Shown: piece by piece, positions 7,533 to 17,231 of the stretch
Position numbering within the stretch: the stretch's first letter is position 1
Layout: each line of letters opens with the position of its first letter
Source: Splendidivirga corallicola
GTDB lineage: Bacteria > Bacteroidota > Bacteroidia > Cytophagales > Cyclobacteriaceae
Length of the DNA stretch: 64,000 nucleotides
Assembly: GCA_030442035.1 (NCBI GenBank)
Contig: JAUJEA010000019.1
Span: forward strand, 38,416-102,415
Direction of reading: 5' to 3'
Notes under the pieces: generated by a model
What the model saw: the letters and a program-made list of their open reading frames with translations, nothing else
Database searches by the model: none
Told to the model about the DNA's origin: nothing
Position numbers and translations under genes: made by a program

Positions 7533-9722
7533 TTACCCTAACACAATATCCTGCTGTGTAAATGGCTGTCTGTACAAACGTTTTCCCGTAGCTTTATACA
7601 GCGCATTGGCCAAAGCTCCTGATATTGGCGGGAGAGAAGGTTCTCCAAGTCCAGTTGGATCAATACCGTTGTTGACAAAGAAAGTCTCAATTTCAACTGG
7701 TGCCTCTCTATGACGGATCAGTCTGTAACGATCAAAGTTGTGTTGCTCAGGTGCTCCGTTCTTTATGGTCAGACTGCTGTACATGGCATGTCCGATACCA
7801 TCAATGATTCCACCTTCAATTTGATTACGAGCGCCTTCAGGATTGACAACAATTCCACAATCAACGGCGCACCATACCTTTTTGACGACAGGCTTGCCAC
7901 TGACCATTTCCATGTCTAATACTTGTGCTACATAGGAGTTATGGCAGAAATATGCCGATACGCCACGATAAACCCCCGGTATATCCTTACCCCATCCGGA
8001 CTTTTCTCTAACCAATTTGAGTACACCGGCATAGCGTTCAGGATCATAATCATTACGCTCACCAACAGGATTGTTAATCGCCCGGTCAAATAGCTCCAGT
8101 CTGAAATCAATTGGATCCTTGCCAGCTGTTTCAGCCACTTCATCCAGGAAGGCCTGTTCTGCACCGGCCATGAAATTGGAACGAGGTGCACGCCAGGCTC
8201 CTGCGGATATGTTAGTCTGGAAGTTCAGGTTTTCAGCCAGATAATTATCGACTGTTCCCGCAGGAAAGCGATTAGCGAAAATAGGACTTCCGTGTGATCC
8301 GGTTCCCTTGATGTGTATACCGATGAGGTTATTATCTTCGTCTAAAGCGGCACGATATTTTACCAGGTAAGAAGGACGGTAAGTCCCTTGTGTCATATCA
8401 TCTTCCCTTGTATAAACCAATTTGATAGGGGCACCAATTTTTTGAGAAATAACTGCCGCCTCAATACCAAAGTGGCCATACAGCCTTCGGCCAAATCCTC
8501 CTCCCATTCGGGTCATTTGGATAGTAATTTGCTTTTCATCAAGTCCCAAAACACTGGCAGCGCTTTTACTTAGATATTCCGGCGTTTGAATAGGTCCTAC
8601 AAGCAATGCCTTGTCTGAAGTCACATGAGCAAAGAAGTTCATAGGCTCCAACGTATTGTGTGCCAGCAGCGGAGCACTGAAGAATCGCTCTACTACCTGG
8701 GCTGCATTCTTGAAAGCATCTTTTGGATTACCATCAAGTCTTGCAGGTTCCTTCGCTGAGGATTCCAGGATTTTCACAAACTCTTGCGCATGTTCATCGG
8801 TATTTTCTCCCGGTGTATCCCATTCCCATTCTACGTTTAAAGCTTTTTTAGCTTTCATCACTTCCCATGTACTGTTACCCACTACGGCTACTATTTCGGT
8901 AAAAGCATTGGTATCAGACCACTGACGTTCCTCAACTTCCGTTTGGACCGTGATCACATCTTTAATACCGGGCATGGACTTAACAGCGCTCGCATCGTAT
9001 GATTTAAGCTTCATGCCAAAGGCGGGTGCATGGATGATCATCGCAGTGAGCATGCCATCCTCCTTGTAATCCAGACCAAATAACGGCTGGCCTGTTGCGA
9101 TTTTTGTACCATCCACATTTTTGGTAGGTTGACCAATGATTTTAAAATCTTTCTGATCTTTCAACTCAACTTCTTCTGGCACTTCTATTCCAGCGGCGCT
9201 GGAAGCTACTTCACCATACCCAATAGATTGATTGGATGCTTTATGCGTAATGATACCATCAGCGGTGGTTAATTCTCCTAACGGCACCTGCCATTGCTTG
9301 GCCGCTGCTTCCATCAACATTCTTCTCGCCGTAGCGCCTGCCATGCGAAGGCCTTGCCAACCCTGACGAATGGATTGACTACCACCGGCTAACTGACGTG
9401 AATACTTAATCAGGTTCAAGTCAGCTTGTTCTACGACAACGTGTTTCCAATTAATATCCAATTCCTCAGCCACGATCATTGGCATGGAGGTTTTAACATT
9501 TTGACCAATCTCCGGATTAGGAGACATAATGGTGACCACGCCGTTTTCTCCTATTTTAATATAGGCATTGATATCAAACCATTCGTCCGGCATGGTTAAT
9601 AATTCTTCTTTTTTGGGTGTACATGAGGCAAGCCAGCTAAATCCTAGGATCATGCCACCACCTGCAGCAGTCGATACTTTGAGAAAAGATCTTCTATTAT
9701 GTCTTGTTTTGATTAGCGTCAT
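7533..9722 (-). CDS. iorB: molybdenum-cofactor oxidoreductase large subunit (isoquinoline 1-oxidoreductase beta type)
   Basis: Large subunit (729 residues) of the xanthine dehydrogenase family, IorB/aldehyde dehydrogenase branch. A twin-arginine signal (RRSFLKVSTAAGGG) at the N-terminus predicts export of the folded enzyme, and WLASC could make it a lipoprotein. Cofactor motifs are MGGGFGRRLYGHFGIEAAV, GAWRAPRSNFMAGAEQAF and, near the C-terminus, GLGEPSLPPISGALANAL, whose Glu fits the catalytic base. It lies 24 bp after the 2Fe-2S subunit gene, so the two are one operon. Substrate is not deducible: the family hydroxylates N-heterocycles or oxidises aldehydes. No cytochrome c subunit, the usual electron acceptor, is nearby. 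Confidence 0.92.
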   Translation of the reverse strand: MTLIKTRHNRRSFLKVSTAAGGGMILGFSWLASCTPKKEELLTMPDEWFDINAYIKIGENGVVTIMSPNPEIGQNVKTSMPMIVAEELDINWKHVVVEQADLNLIKYSRQLAGGSQSIRQGWQGLRMAGATARRMLMEAAAKQWQVPLGELTTADGIITHKASNQSIGYGEVASSAAGIEVPEEVELKDQKDFKIIGQPTKNVDGTKIATGQPLFGLDYKEDGMLTAMIIHAPAFGMKLKSYDASAVKSMPGIKDVITVQTEVEERQWSDTNAFTEIVAVVGNSTWEVMKAKKALNVEWEWDTPGENTDEHAQEFVKILESSAKEPARLDGNPKDAFKNAAQVVERFFSAPLLAHNTLEPMNFFAHVTSDKALLVGPIQTPEYLSKSAASVLGLDEKQITIQMTRMGGGFGRRLYGHFGIEAAVISQKIGAPIKLVYTREDDMTQGTYRPSYLVKYRAALDEDNNLIGIHIKGTGSHGSPIFANRFPAGTVDNYLAENLNFQTNISAGAWRAPRSNFMAGAEQAFLDEVAETAGKDPIDFRLELFDRAINNPVGERNDYDPERYAGVLKLVREKSGWGKDIPGVYRGVSAYFCHNSYVAQVLDMEMVSGKPVVKKVWCAVDCGIVVNPEGARNQIEGGIIDGIGHAMYSSLTIKNGAPEQHNFDRYRLIRHREAPVEIETFFVNNGIDPTGLGEPSLPPISGALANALYKATGKRLYRQPFTQQDIVLG

Positions 9723-9746
9723 GGTAGTTTGGTTGAGGTGATTTTT

Positions 9747-10217
9747 TTAACTCATTTTTGAAGCGGCTGTTTTGATAGCAGCCTTGATCCTGATATAAGT
9801 GCCACACCGGCAAATATTACCGTTCATAGCATCGTCAATCTCCTCATCCGATGGGTTTGAATTCCTGGTGAGTAAAGCGGCAGCGTTCATGATTTGTCCT
9901 GCCTGACAGTAACCACACTGTGGCACATCATGTTCAAGCCAGGCCTGTTGTACCGCATGTTCAGCCTTTTCAACAGTTTCCGATAGTCCTTCAATAGTTA
10001 TAACTGCCTGATCACCTACCGCGCTGACAGGTACAGAGCAAGATCTGACAGCATTACCGTTGAGATGAATCGTACAAGCACCGCACTGCGCAATACCGCA
10101 TCCATATTTAGTACCTACTAAATCAAGATGATCCCTGAGTACCCAAAGCATTGGCGTGTCGGATTCCACGTCTACCTGCCGGTTAGTTCCGTTAATGTTA
10201 AGATTGTATGTAGCCAT
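9747..10217 (-). CDS. iorA: 2Fe-2S subunit of molybdenum oxidoreductase
   Basis: A small subunit of 156 residues with two 2Fe-2S domains. The plant-type ferredoxin cluster is bound by CGIAQCGAC and the later Cys in VRSCSVPV. The helical second domain has [10 protein letters not shown] and NICRCGTY. This is the standard layout of IorA/CoxS-type subunits, which pass electrons from the molybdenum site. It has no signal peptide; such subunits are thought to be carried out with the Tat-bearing partner encoded immediately downstream. Confidence 0.93.
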   Translation of the reverse strand: MATYNLNINGTNRQVDVESDTPMLWVLRDHLDLVGTKYGCGIAQCGACTIHLNGNAVRSCSVPVSAVGDQAVITIEGLSETVEKAEHAVQQAWLEHDVPQCGYCQAGQIMNAAALLTRNSNPSDEEIDDAMNGNICRCGTYIRIKAAIKTAASKMS

Positions 10218-10571
10218 AGTAGTGAATTGATTAGAGATTAGTTTTCTTACGTCAATTTACAAAAAATAGTTTAGGATGTGTAGGGGATTTTTGGAAAGGT
10301 TGGGCAAGGTGAAATATAGTTTCAAGGGTTAACCACTCTCAGTATTTATCATTTGGATTTTACAAGACAAAATAGAAAATGATTCTTGTTACTTTTAGAA
10401 AATAATGAAACACCGAGAAAATTCGGAAAGTGCCTATTTAATGCAATGAATTTCTGAATAAATAAAGTAGTTCTGACCCTCTTTCTGAAAATACCTATAA
10501 ACGAAGCTCTAAAATAAATATTCACTCCTCAATTGCTTCCTTGGAAAAGAATGTGTTCGATTATGAATAAA
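10218..10571. other. intergenic gap
   Basis: This separates iorA from the RloB gene. It is AT-rich with no reading frame of note. It should hold the iorAB promoter (right of 10217) and the 3' end of the rloAB transcript. I see no clear terminator or repeat. Confidence 0.5.
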
Positions 10572-11207
10572 TCAAATAAATTTTAATCGACCATCGTCTT
10601 TTTCCAAAAGGTTTATAAATTCCCTTGCCAATTTATAAACTTTAGTAACACACAAATCTGGAAAATCGGATTGTGGAACTTTGTCATTTGATTCAGAATT
10701 AACAATAGCTGTCTCTATTTCAGGAGCATATTCCTCAAGAGTGTACCCTCCATTTACTTGTTGATGCAATATTTGTTTCATATGTTGAGCATTTTTTGGT
10801 TGAATAGTAAATCCATCTGCTTTATGATAGTAGAGCCAAACTTCAAAACAAGGATTACTAATTCCTATTCCCCAATTGGAGAACTCTTCGGTAATAGCAC
10901 ACAGAGAGTCTATGGCTTCTCTCTCCCAACTATCAACATCTAGAACAAACCATAGTTGATCATTAAAATTCTCATCCCAGCCACTTTTTTCGATATGATT
11001 AATTGCTCTTTCTTTTAGTTTGGAAGGAGCAGATTCTCCTTGATGTTGCTTTATTGGAGGAGAAACATCAATGACTAATTTACGCGATTTTCCATCAAAA
11101 AAATTAAAGTAATCAGCCTCTCGTTCGCCTTCACAAACGATAAAAAATTTTCTGGCATCTCTAAAAGGTTTCCCCTTTTTGTATTCTCTATTCGTAGATT
11201 TCGGCAT
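10572..11207 (-). CDS. rloB: RloB family protein (TOPRIM-like; AbiLii type)
   Basis: A 211-residue protein matching the RloB family. The N-terminal strand FFIVCEGEREADYF gives a conserved Glu (E26), and WFVLDVDSW gives an Asp-x-Asp pair (D90, D92); together they look like a TOPRIM-type metal site. SNPCFEVWLYYH near 118-128 is the RloB hallmark. Its start overlaps the end of the RloA-like ATPase gene by 20 bp, showing translational coupling. Such ATPase/RloB pairs correspond to AbiL-type abortive infection systems, in which RloB is the likely nuclease effector. The pair is clearly more AT-rich than its neighbours. Confidence 0.88.
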   Translation of the reverse strand: MPKSTNREYKKGKPFRDARKFFIVCEGEREADYFNFFDGKSRKLVIDVSPPIKQHQGESAPSKLKERAINHIEKSGWDENFNDQLWFVLDVDSWEREAIDSLCAITEEFSNWGIGISNPCFEVWLYYHKADGFTIQPKNAQHMKQILHQQVNGGYTLEEYAPEIETAIVNSESNDKVPQSDFPDLCVTKVYKLAREFINLLEKDDGRLKFI

Positions 11208-12552
11208 GTTTATTCCAATTTAGATTTGAAAAATCACCTAAGAATGGAATAGCACCGAATCTACCATTCAAATACCCATTTCTTACATTAAAATCCGTTC
11301 TAACCTCATATTCTGATAAAGGGTAAAATGACGAAGTTCCATTTTTAGAATCCTTTTCAGAAAACCAGATTTCATCTGGTCTAAATAGTTTTAAGTCAAG
11401 GACATTTGATTCATGAGTAGAGAATATTAGCTGTCCTTTGATATCTTCTCCTGATAATTTTTCTAATAAGACTTTAATTAGACATGGATGTATACTTCTC
11501 TCTATTTCATCAATAATATAAACACTTTGTTGGCTCTTTGGTGTATTATTGACCAGTGAGTATAGCATGACCAAATACTCCACAACTCTTTTAGTGCCAT
11601 CTGATTCCTCAAAAAATGTAAATAAGTTTTCTTCTCCAAATCCAATATGTTCTATTAATAATTTCTTTATAACGGGTTCATTATTTTCAACAATAGCTAA
11701 AACATCTGTTTCAAGTGGAATTGGAATTTCTTCATTAGCATATAGCTCATCTTTAATTTTATTTGCTTCTTTCTTATCATCTTCACCAAAATATGATTCC
11801 AACGGGAATGTTTTGATGTGTAATCTTTTTATCCCAGTATCAATTTTGCTTAGAATCTCGTTTGAGAACTTTTCAAAATTTGCATTGTTAATTAAATTAA
11901 ATAATAACCACCTAGGTGACGCCCGTGGAAAAATTATGTTTAGGCTGTAAAACCAGTCCCAAACTGCTTTAACATCTTTATGGAGACTCTTTAGCTCGCC
12001 TTCATAAAGAGTTGAGAGTAATAATTGATCAGATTTTAATACTTTGGAACTATAATGTTCAAATAGCACGCGGTCTTTAGAAGTTTTAGTTAATTTTTCA
12101 TTAACCTCTACTTCTATTAATTTTTCTCTTTCTATTCTATTAAAAATTAAGGAATCTTTCTTTTCACCAAGACCAGATTGATATAACCATTCACTTTCAA
12201 TTCTATTTGCATTTATTTCAAATCCATATATATATGCAGTCCCACCAGTTATTATCTCTATTTCAAACATTGTAGGGGTAGCATTTTTTTTAGAATCATT
12301 TAGTTTAAAATTATTAATAGAATTTTTGCCAAGACCTCCATTGTAGACTATATCCTGCATGGCATCTAGAGAGAGGATAAAATTAGACTTACCTGAACCA
12401 TTTGCACCATAAATCGCAGCAAATTTGAGAATATTTATACCTTTATGTGGGTAAACGTGATTACTCAATCTTCGATATTCCCCAGTAAGCATATTAAATT
12501 CCCTTGGAGAATCAAATGAAAGAAAGTTACCTATTTTAATTCTTACTAGCAT
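11188..12552 (-). CDS. rloA: AAA ATPase of the RloA/AbiLi type
   Basis: An ABC-like AAA15/21 ATPase of 454 residues. Walker A is GANGSGKS (49-56), close to the N-terminus as in the OLD/RloA group. Walker B is VYIIDEIERSIHP near 345, followed by the sensor-like QLIFSTHESNVLD. The middle is a helical insertion. With the overlapping RloB gene it forms a two-gene module where the ATPase probably senses infection and controls the partner. RloA/RloB genes were first noted inside type I restriction loci; no hsd genes are visible here. It could also be compared with PARIS, but RloB differs from the DUF4435 effector. Confidence 0.88.
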   Translation of the reverse strand: MLVRIKIGNFLSFDSPREFNMLTGEYRRLSNHVYPHKGINILKFAAIYGANGSGKSNFILSLDAMQDIVYNGGLGKNSINNFKLNDSKKNATPTMFEIEIITGGTAYIYGFEINANRIESEWLYQSGLGEKKDSLIFNRIEREKLIEVEVNEKLTKTSKDRVLFEHYSSKVLKSDQLLLSTLYEGELKSLHKDVKAVWDWFYSLNIIFPRASPRWLLFNLINNANFEKFSNEILSKIDTGIKRLHIKTFPLESYFGEDDKKEANKIKDELYANEEIPIPLETDVLAIVENNEPVIKKLLIEHIGFGEENLFTFFEESDGTKRVVEYLVMLYSLVNNTPKSQQSVYIIDEIERSIHPCLIKVLLEKLSGEDIKGQLIFSTHESNVLDLKLFRPDEIWFSEKDSKNGTSSFYPLSEYEVRTDFNVRNGYLNGRFGAIPFLGDFSNLNWNKHAEIYE

Positions 12553-13202
12553 GATTTAAGTATTTGGTAAAATCATTTTTTTTGTATAAAAAGATTAATT
12601 GATATTCAATTTTAAACTTATAAGCAATTTTATAACGAAAATATCGTAATAACTAATATAAAACATAATTATTAAGTATCATTAAATATTGAATTACAAT
12701 ACTAAGTAAAAGTAGGTCTAATAAGGTGTGTTATTCTATAGACCCAAGAGTTATTTTACTGGATTTTTTGAATTGGTGTGTCAAAAGTATTAGTCTGTAC
12801 AGCTCAGAATCAACTACGAACATGATTAGTTTGGAAATAATTCCTGCCAATGAATCCAAAAATTAAAGATTGATTAGTTCGATTTAATATTTCTAGATAG
12901 CAACAGAATTTACCATAGCTGCTTTTATTTCTCTTCGAAACTTGCCCATAAATCATTGGAATTGATATTAGACTTCTCTGTCATAAATACTCAAAATCTT
13001 ATTCCAATCCATCAAGTAAAAGCCGTCTGTCTACCACTGCCCACCAGTGGACATTCATGCCCATCCATGGGCAAACTTAACTCGGAGATTTCCGCAGCTA
13101 TTAGGCAAATAAACGTTTCAACCACTTTTTTGTAATTTGGCACAATCCCTGCCATAGGCAAGGCGGTCCGGATATTGGTATATCACTTTTTAAAACTTAA
13201 TT
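12553..13202. other. intergenic region with small palindromes
   Basis: About 650 bp without a convincing gene. The left part is very AT-rich and should hold the rloAB promoter. Near the right end are two adjacent hairpins: CCACTG-CCCAC-CAGTGG at 13034-13050 and the perfect TGCCCATCCATGGGCA at 13058-13073. They lie about 130 bp before the permease start. Their role is unknown: neither is followed by a T-run. Confidence 0.5.
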
Positions 13203-15626
13203 ATGATCCAACATTATCTAATCATCGCCTGGAGGAACCTGATCAGGAACAGGTTTTTCAGTTTGATCAACATAGCCGGTTTTGCTATTGCCATCACTTG
13301 TTCGCTGTTGTTAGGGATGTACAGCTGGCATGAAACCCATTATGATAATTTTCATGAGAAAAAAGACCACATCTTCCTGGTAGGTGCTCAGGGTAAAACG
13401 GCGGAAGATGAATGGGAGGGAGGTTGGACTACACCCCCTTTAGGCCCTGCATTGGATGATTACTTTGCAGAGGTGGAAGCTTTTACCCGGTTGTGTTTTT
13501 GGTTTGAAGAAGTTCCTGTTTCTAATGGGGATCAAAAAGTCATTGAGAAAGGTATTGTTGGAGCAGATTCCTCGGTCTTTGATATTTTTACCATTCCCTT
13601 TGTAGAAGGAAATCCTGCTACCGCGCTAGCCCTGCCTAATTCTATTGTGCTCACACAATCGGCTGCGAAAAAGTATTTTGGTGATGAGAATCCTATGGGT
13701 CAAACACTCCATTTTGATCATTTTTTCAATGAATGCAAAGTAACCGGAATTGTGGAAGACTATCCTGACAACAGCCATTTTGATTTTGAGATTTTGCTGT
13801 CCTTGTCATCCTTAAAAACCATCAATTTCAATTTTGATAATAGTTGGCATAATCATACGTTTGTTACCTATGTTTTACTGAATGACCAGGTCATACCATC
13901 GCAAGTTTCTGCCAAATTTCCTCAGTTCTTAAAAGATCGTTATGAACCCTATTTGTTAAAAAGATTTGGGAAGACCTATACTGAAATGTATCAGGGAGGT
14001 GATTATTATCGCTTCTTTCTTAAGCCCTTGGATCAGGTTCATTTAAGTACGCTGGTATTCGAAAACCGTGAAGGAGTAGCCTTACAAACTTATGCCTTGG
14101 GTATTATAGGCTTGGTTATTTTGTTATTAGCAGTAATTAATTATGTAAACCTGTCCACCGCTATTTCAAGCAACAGGGCCAAGGAAATAGGTATCCGTAA
14201 AACCATTGGCAGTGGCAAGATGCCCCTGATCAAACAGTTTATTGCAGAATCTGTTTCGATCTCTCTGTTAGGATTAGCCATTGGTGTCCTGCTATTAGAT
14301 ATATGTTTGCCATATTTTAACAATATAACCGGACAAAACCTTAGTCTGGATTATACAGATCCGCTGACCATTCTTGGACTGATCGGTTTTGCTCTTTTGA
14401 TCGGAGTACTCGGCGGAATTTATCCTGCCTTGGTGATCTCCTCCTTCAAACCTGTCAGCATACTGGGTCAGCAAAAACAATTTGGCGGTGGAAAAGTAGT
14501 TTTCAGAAATATACTGGTCATGATGCAATTTGCTATTTGTGTCATCATGATCATTAGTACCCTGGTGGTCTACAAGCAATTTAAATTCATGCAAAACATT
14601 AACCTGGGTTTTGATACTGACCAGGTATTGGTAGTGAGGAGGCCCGGTTTATTGAACAAAAACCAGGAAGCTTTCAAGCAGGAATTATTAAAAAGATCGG
14701 ATGTGATCAATGTTTCTTATACGAATACCATTCCAGGCAGACATTTTGATGGTCATGGTCAACATTTTCAGGAGGAACCAATGGATAAAAGTCACACTAT
14801 TTATCCATTAGTAAGTGATATAGATCTGCTGGAAACCCTGGATCTTGAGATCGTTCAGGGACAACAATTTGATCCGGAACATCCCGATCGAAAAGTGGCA
14901 CTTATCAACGAAGCGGCAGTACGGAAATTACAGATGGAAGATCCGTTGGATATGGTCATTGATAGAGGCACTATGGGAAATGAACCATATCCTGTTATTG
15001 GTGTTGTTAAGGATTTTCATTTCAATTCATTCCACCATCAGGTAGAACCGCTGGTGATTTTTCCCTTGAATCAATTACAAGATTTTCGATTTGATTATAT
15101 CCTGGTCAAGGTCCAAAGTGGCGATGTTGGAAACACTGTAAAGGAAATTGAAAAAAGTTGGCAACAGCTCTCAAATCATGGCCCTTTTGATTACACTTTT
15201 CTGGATCAGGACTTTAACCGTTTGTTTCAACGTGAGCAAATTACCGCGAAGGTCTATGCGACGTTTTCATTCATATCCATATTCATAGCCTGTCTTGGAT
15301 TGTTAGGGATGATTTCCTACTTCATTGTGAAGAGAACAAAGGAAATAGGTATCAGGAAAATAGTAGGTGCATCCACTAGACATATCATTTTGCTCCTCAG
15401 CAAGGATTTTTCCAAATGGATGATCATTTCTTTTGTCATTGGAATGCCTCTGGCCTGGTATTTCATGCACAACTGGATCCAAAATTTTGCTTATAAGACC
15501 AAGTTTGATTGGTGGATTTTTGCCTTGGCGGGTGGTATTGTTCTGGTAATTGCATTGCTTACTGTGAGTATGCAAACCGTCAAAGCGGCACTGACCAAAC
15601 CTGTAGATTCCTTAAGGAATGAATAA
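13203..15626 (+). CDS. MacB/FtsX-type ABC transporter permease
   Basis: A permease of 807 residues with the usual Bacteroidota layout: TM helix, MacB-type periplasmic domain, three TM helices of an FtsX domain, then the same again. IAWRNLIRNRFFSLINIAGFAIAI is the start signature; EIGIRKTIGS and EIGIRKIVGAS mark the two cytoplasmic coupling loops; it ends KPVDSLRNE. It lacks the N-terminal prefix domain seen in the PadR-linked permeases at 18970-29440. No ATPase gene is adjacent, so it must pair with one encoded elsewhere. Substrate unknown; the family exports peptides or antibiotics, or transmits force across the membrane. Confidence 0.9.
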   Translation: MIQHYLIIAWRNLIRNRFFSLINIAGFAIAITCSLLLGMYSWHETHYDNFHEKKDHIFLVGAQGKTAEDEWEGGWTTPPLGPALDDYFAEVEAFTRLCFWFEEVPVSNGDQKVIEKGIVGADSSVFDIFTIPFVEGNPATALALPNSIVLTQSAAKKYFGDENPMGQTLHFDHFFNECKVTGIVEDYPDNSHFDFEILLSLSSLKTINFNFDNSWHNHTFVTYVLLNDQVIPSQVSAKFPQFLKDRYEPYLLKRFGKTYTEMYQGGDYYRFFLKPLDQVHLSTLVFENREGVALQTYALGIIGLVILLLAVINYVNLSTAISSNRAKEIGIRKTIGSGKMPLIKQFIAESVSISLLGLAIGVLLLDICLPYFNNITGQNLSLDYTDPLTILGLIGFALLIGVLGGIYPALVISSFKPVSILGQQKQFGGGKVVFRNILVMMQFAICVIMIISTLVVYKQFKFMQNINLGFDTDQVLVVRRPGLLNKNQEAFKQELLKRSDVINVSYTNTIPGRHFDGHGQHFQEEPMDKSHTIYPLVSDIDLLETLDLEIVQGQQFDPEHPDRKVALINEAAVRKLQMEDPLDMVIDRGTMGNEPYPVIGVVKDFHFNSFHHQVEPLVIFPLNQLQDFRFDYILVKVQSGDVGNTVKEIEKSWQQLSNHGPFDYTFLDQDFNRLFQREQITAKVYATFSFISIFIACLGLLGMISYFIVKRTKEIGIRKIVGASTRHIILLLSKDFSKWMIISFVIGMPLAWYFMHNWIQNFAYKTKFDWWIFALAGGIVLVIALLTVSMQTVKAALTKPVDSLRNE

Positions 15627-15728
15627 AACTTACCAATAGTCTATATTGATGGAGCATGTGATAGCGCTTCCGAATTGGATCTAAAAATCTTATTGACAGT
15701 AAGCTGGAAAAATCTACCTTAAAATGAT

Positions 15729-15757
15729 GATCCCATCTTGAATAATATGATGGGATC
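15729..15757 (+). terminator. probable terminator hairpin
   Basis: GATCCCATC and GATGGGATC pair perfectly over an 11-base loop, about 100 bp after the permease stop codon. A broken T-rich tract (TTTTCTTGTTTT) follows 7 bases later, so termination is plausible but not textbook. Confidence 0.5.
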
Positions 15758-15785
15758 GATGGGATTTTCTTGTTTTGTCAGAAAT

Positions 15786-15801
15786 ACTTAACAGGTTAAG
15801 T
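15786..15801. promoter_or_regulatory. MarR operator, upstream copy
   Basis: ACTTAACAGGTTAAGT is a perfect 7-bp inverted repeat around AG. An almost identical palindrome lies 31 bp downstream, three helical turns away, before the MarR gene. Autoregulation is inferred from position and symmetry. Confidence 0.75.
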
Positions 15802-15816
15802 TTTTTTATTATATTT

Positions 15817-15832
15817 ACTTAACTAGTTAAGT
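15817..15832. promoter_or_regulatory. MarR operator, downstream copy
   Basis: ACTTAACTAGTTAAGT is a perfect 16-bp palindrome that ends 7 bp before the MarR start codon. The DNA between the two copies holds TATATTTA (15810-15817), close to the Bacteroidota -7 element TAnnTTTG. Bound repressor would therefore cover the promoter. Confidence 0.75.
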
Positions 15833-15839
15833 ACTTTCC

Positions 15840-16319
15840 ATGAAAGATGATTTCTTAAAAGAACTGGAACACCTGGGCTTGATAGCCAGACTCAAACGCT
15901 TGAGTGATTCCATGCTTCAAAGTATCCGGGATTTATACAAATTGAAAGGCATTGATATTGAGCCTAACTGGCACTTTGTGTTTCTATTGCTCAAAAAAAA
16001 TAAGAGAAGCACGATGACAGAAATGGCCGAATCATTTCAATTGTCACAACCTGCTGTTGTGAAGATCATCAATAAGATGAAGCAAAAAGGTTATATCGAT
16101 ATTGTGGAGGACAACAGTGACAATAGGAAACGGCAATTGCAACTTTCTCAAAAAGCCATTGACCAACTACCCCTGTTTGAAAGCATATGGAGCGCAGGCC
16201 AACAATCCATTAAAGAAATGCTTGATGAGGACGAGGCATTTTTGGATCTATTAGAAAAAATGGAGCAACACATCCGAAATAAGAATTTCAAGGACAGGGT
16301 ACTTAGTCATTTAAGTTAA
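15840..16319 (+). CDS. MarR family transcriptional regulator
   Basis: A winged-helix regulator of 159 residues. The recognition region is RSTMTEMAESFQLSQPAVVKIINKMKQKG (quoted in parts: RSTMTEMAESFQL and SQPAVVKIINKMKQKG), the wing is DIVEDNSDNRKRQLQLS, and the ends form the dimer helices. It starts just after two palindromes of the form ACTTAAC-N2-GTTAAGT, which are its likely own operators. The cysteine-synthase-like gene begins 6 bp after its stop, so both are probably under the same control. The ligand is unknown. Confidence 0.92.
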   Translation: MKDDFLKELEHLGLIARLKRLSDSMLQSIRDLYKLKGIDIEPNWHFVFLLLKKNKRSTMTEMAESFQLSQPAVVKIINKMKQKGYIDIVEDNSDNRKRQLQLSQKAIDQLPLFESIWSAGQQSIKEMLDEDEAFLDLLEKMEQHIRNKNFKDRVLSHLS

Positions 16320-16325
16320 ACAGAT

Positions 16326-17231
16326 ATGATTGGAAATACCCCATTGATCAAACTAAAACGGCTTTCTGAACCGGGTTGTGCCGAGATCTATGTCAAGTAT
16401 GAAGGTGGCAATCCGACCGGGAGCATGAAAGACCGGATGGCACTTTCCATGATTGAAGGTGCTGAAAAAAGAGGTGAACTTAAAACAGGAGGGAGGGTAG
16501 TGGAATATACGGGAGGAAGCACGGGGAGCTCCTTGGCCATGGTCTGTGCTACTAAAGGTTATCAGGCTCACTTTGTCACTTCAGATGCCTTTGCAAAGGA
16601 AAAGCTCCGGACCATGAGTGCCTTTGGAGCGGAACTGGAGATCATTCCAAGTGAAAATGGCTTATTGACCGCCAGGCTCATTGATGATATGATTGCCAGG
16701 GCGAAGGAATTGAGTAAAACACCCAATACCTTTTGGACGGACCAGGTGAACAATGTAGATAATAGAAATGCTTATCATCAAAGGGCCAAAGAAATTTTGA
16801 ATGTTCTTGGAAATGACATTGACGAATTTGTTATGGGAGTAGGAGGGGGTGGATGCTTTTCGGGAAACTCAGAAATATTGAAAGAAGCCATCCCTTCGAT
16901 TCGCTGCATTGCCATGGAGCCTCTGCATGTCCGTAACATTTCGGGTGGTGATACATCAGGATCTCATAAATTAGAGGGGATTGGGCTGTCCTTCGTGCCC
17001 TCTATTTTCCGCAATGATCTGGTCGATGAGGTTATTGCTGTTTCAGATGAAGACGCCTATGAAACGGCCAGAAAACTGGCCAGGATGGAGGGTATATTTG
17101 GCGGAATTACTTCCGGAGCCAACGTATGGGCAGCCATACAAAGGGCAAGAGAAATCGGTGACGGTAAGAAAATCGTGACTGTTGTGATCGATTCGGGGTT
17201 GCGATATCTGAATGGGGATTTGTATCATTGA
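16326..17231 (+). CDS. PLP-dependent cysteine synthase family protein
   Basis: A fold-type II PLP enzyme of 301 residues. The cofactor lysine is K35 in NPTGSMKDRMA. The substrate loop is EYTGGSTGSSLAMV, the phosphate-binding loop GVGGGGCFSGN and the closing motif TVVIDSGLRYL. This matches the CysK/CysM/cystathionine beta-synthase family. TGGSTGSS resembles the cysteine synthase loop, but the exact reaction (O-acetylserine sulfhydrylase or another beta-replacement) cannot be fixed. It is coupled to the MarR gene with a 6-bp gap, unusual for a housekeeping cysK, so a sulfur or detoxification response is possible. Confidence 0.9.
   Translation: MIGNTPLIKLKRLSEPGCAEIYVKYEGGNPTGSMKDRMALSMIEGAEKRGELKTGGRVVEYTGGSTGSSLAMVCATKGYQAHFVTSDAFAKEKLRTMSAFGAELEIIPSENGLLTARLIDDMIARAKELSKTPNTFWTDQVNNVDNRNAYHQRAKEILNVLGNDIDEFVMGVGGGGCFSGNSEILKEAIPSIRCIAMEPLHVRNISGGDTSGSHKLEGIGLSFVPSIFRNDLVDEVIAVSDEDAYETARKLARMEGIFGGITSGANVWAAIQRAREIGDGKKIVTVVIDSGLRYLNGDLYH

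Noticed and set aside
13034..13073. Adjacent short hairpins as a riboswitch or attenuator of the permease
   Set aside because: There is no T-run, no known aptamer core and the distance to the start is large; only the palindromes themselves are supported.
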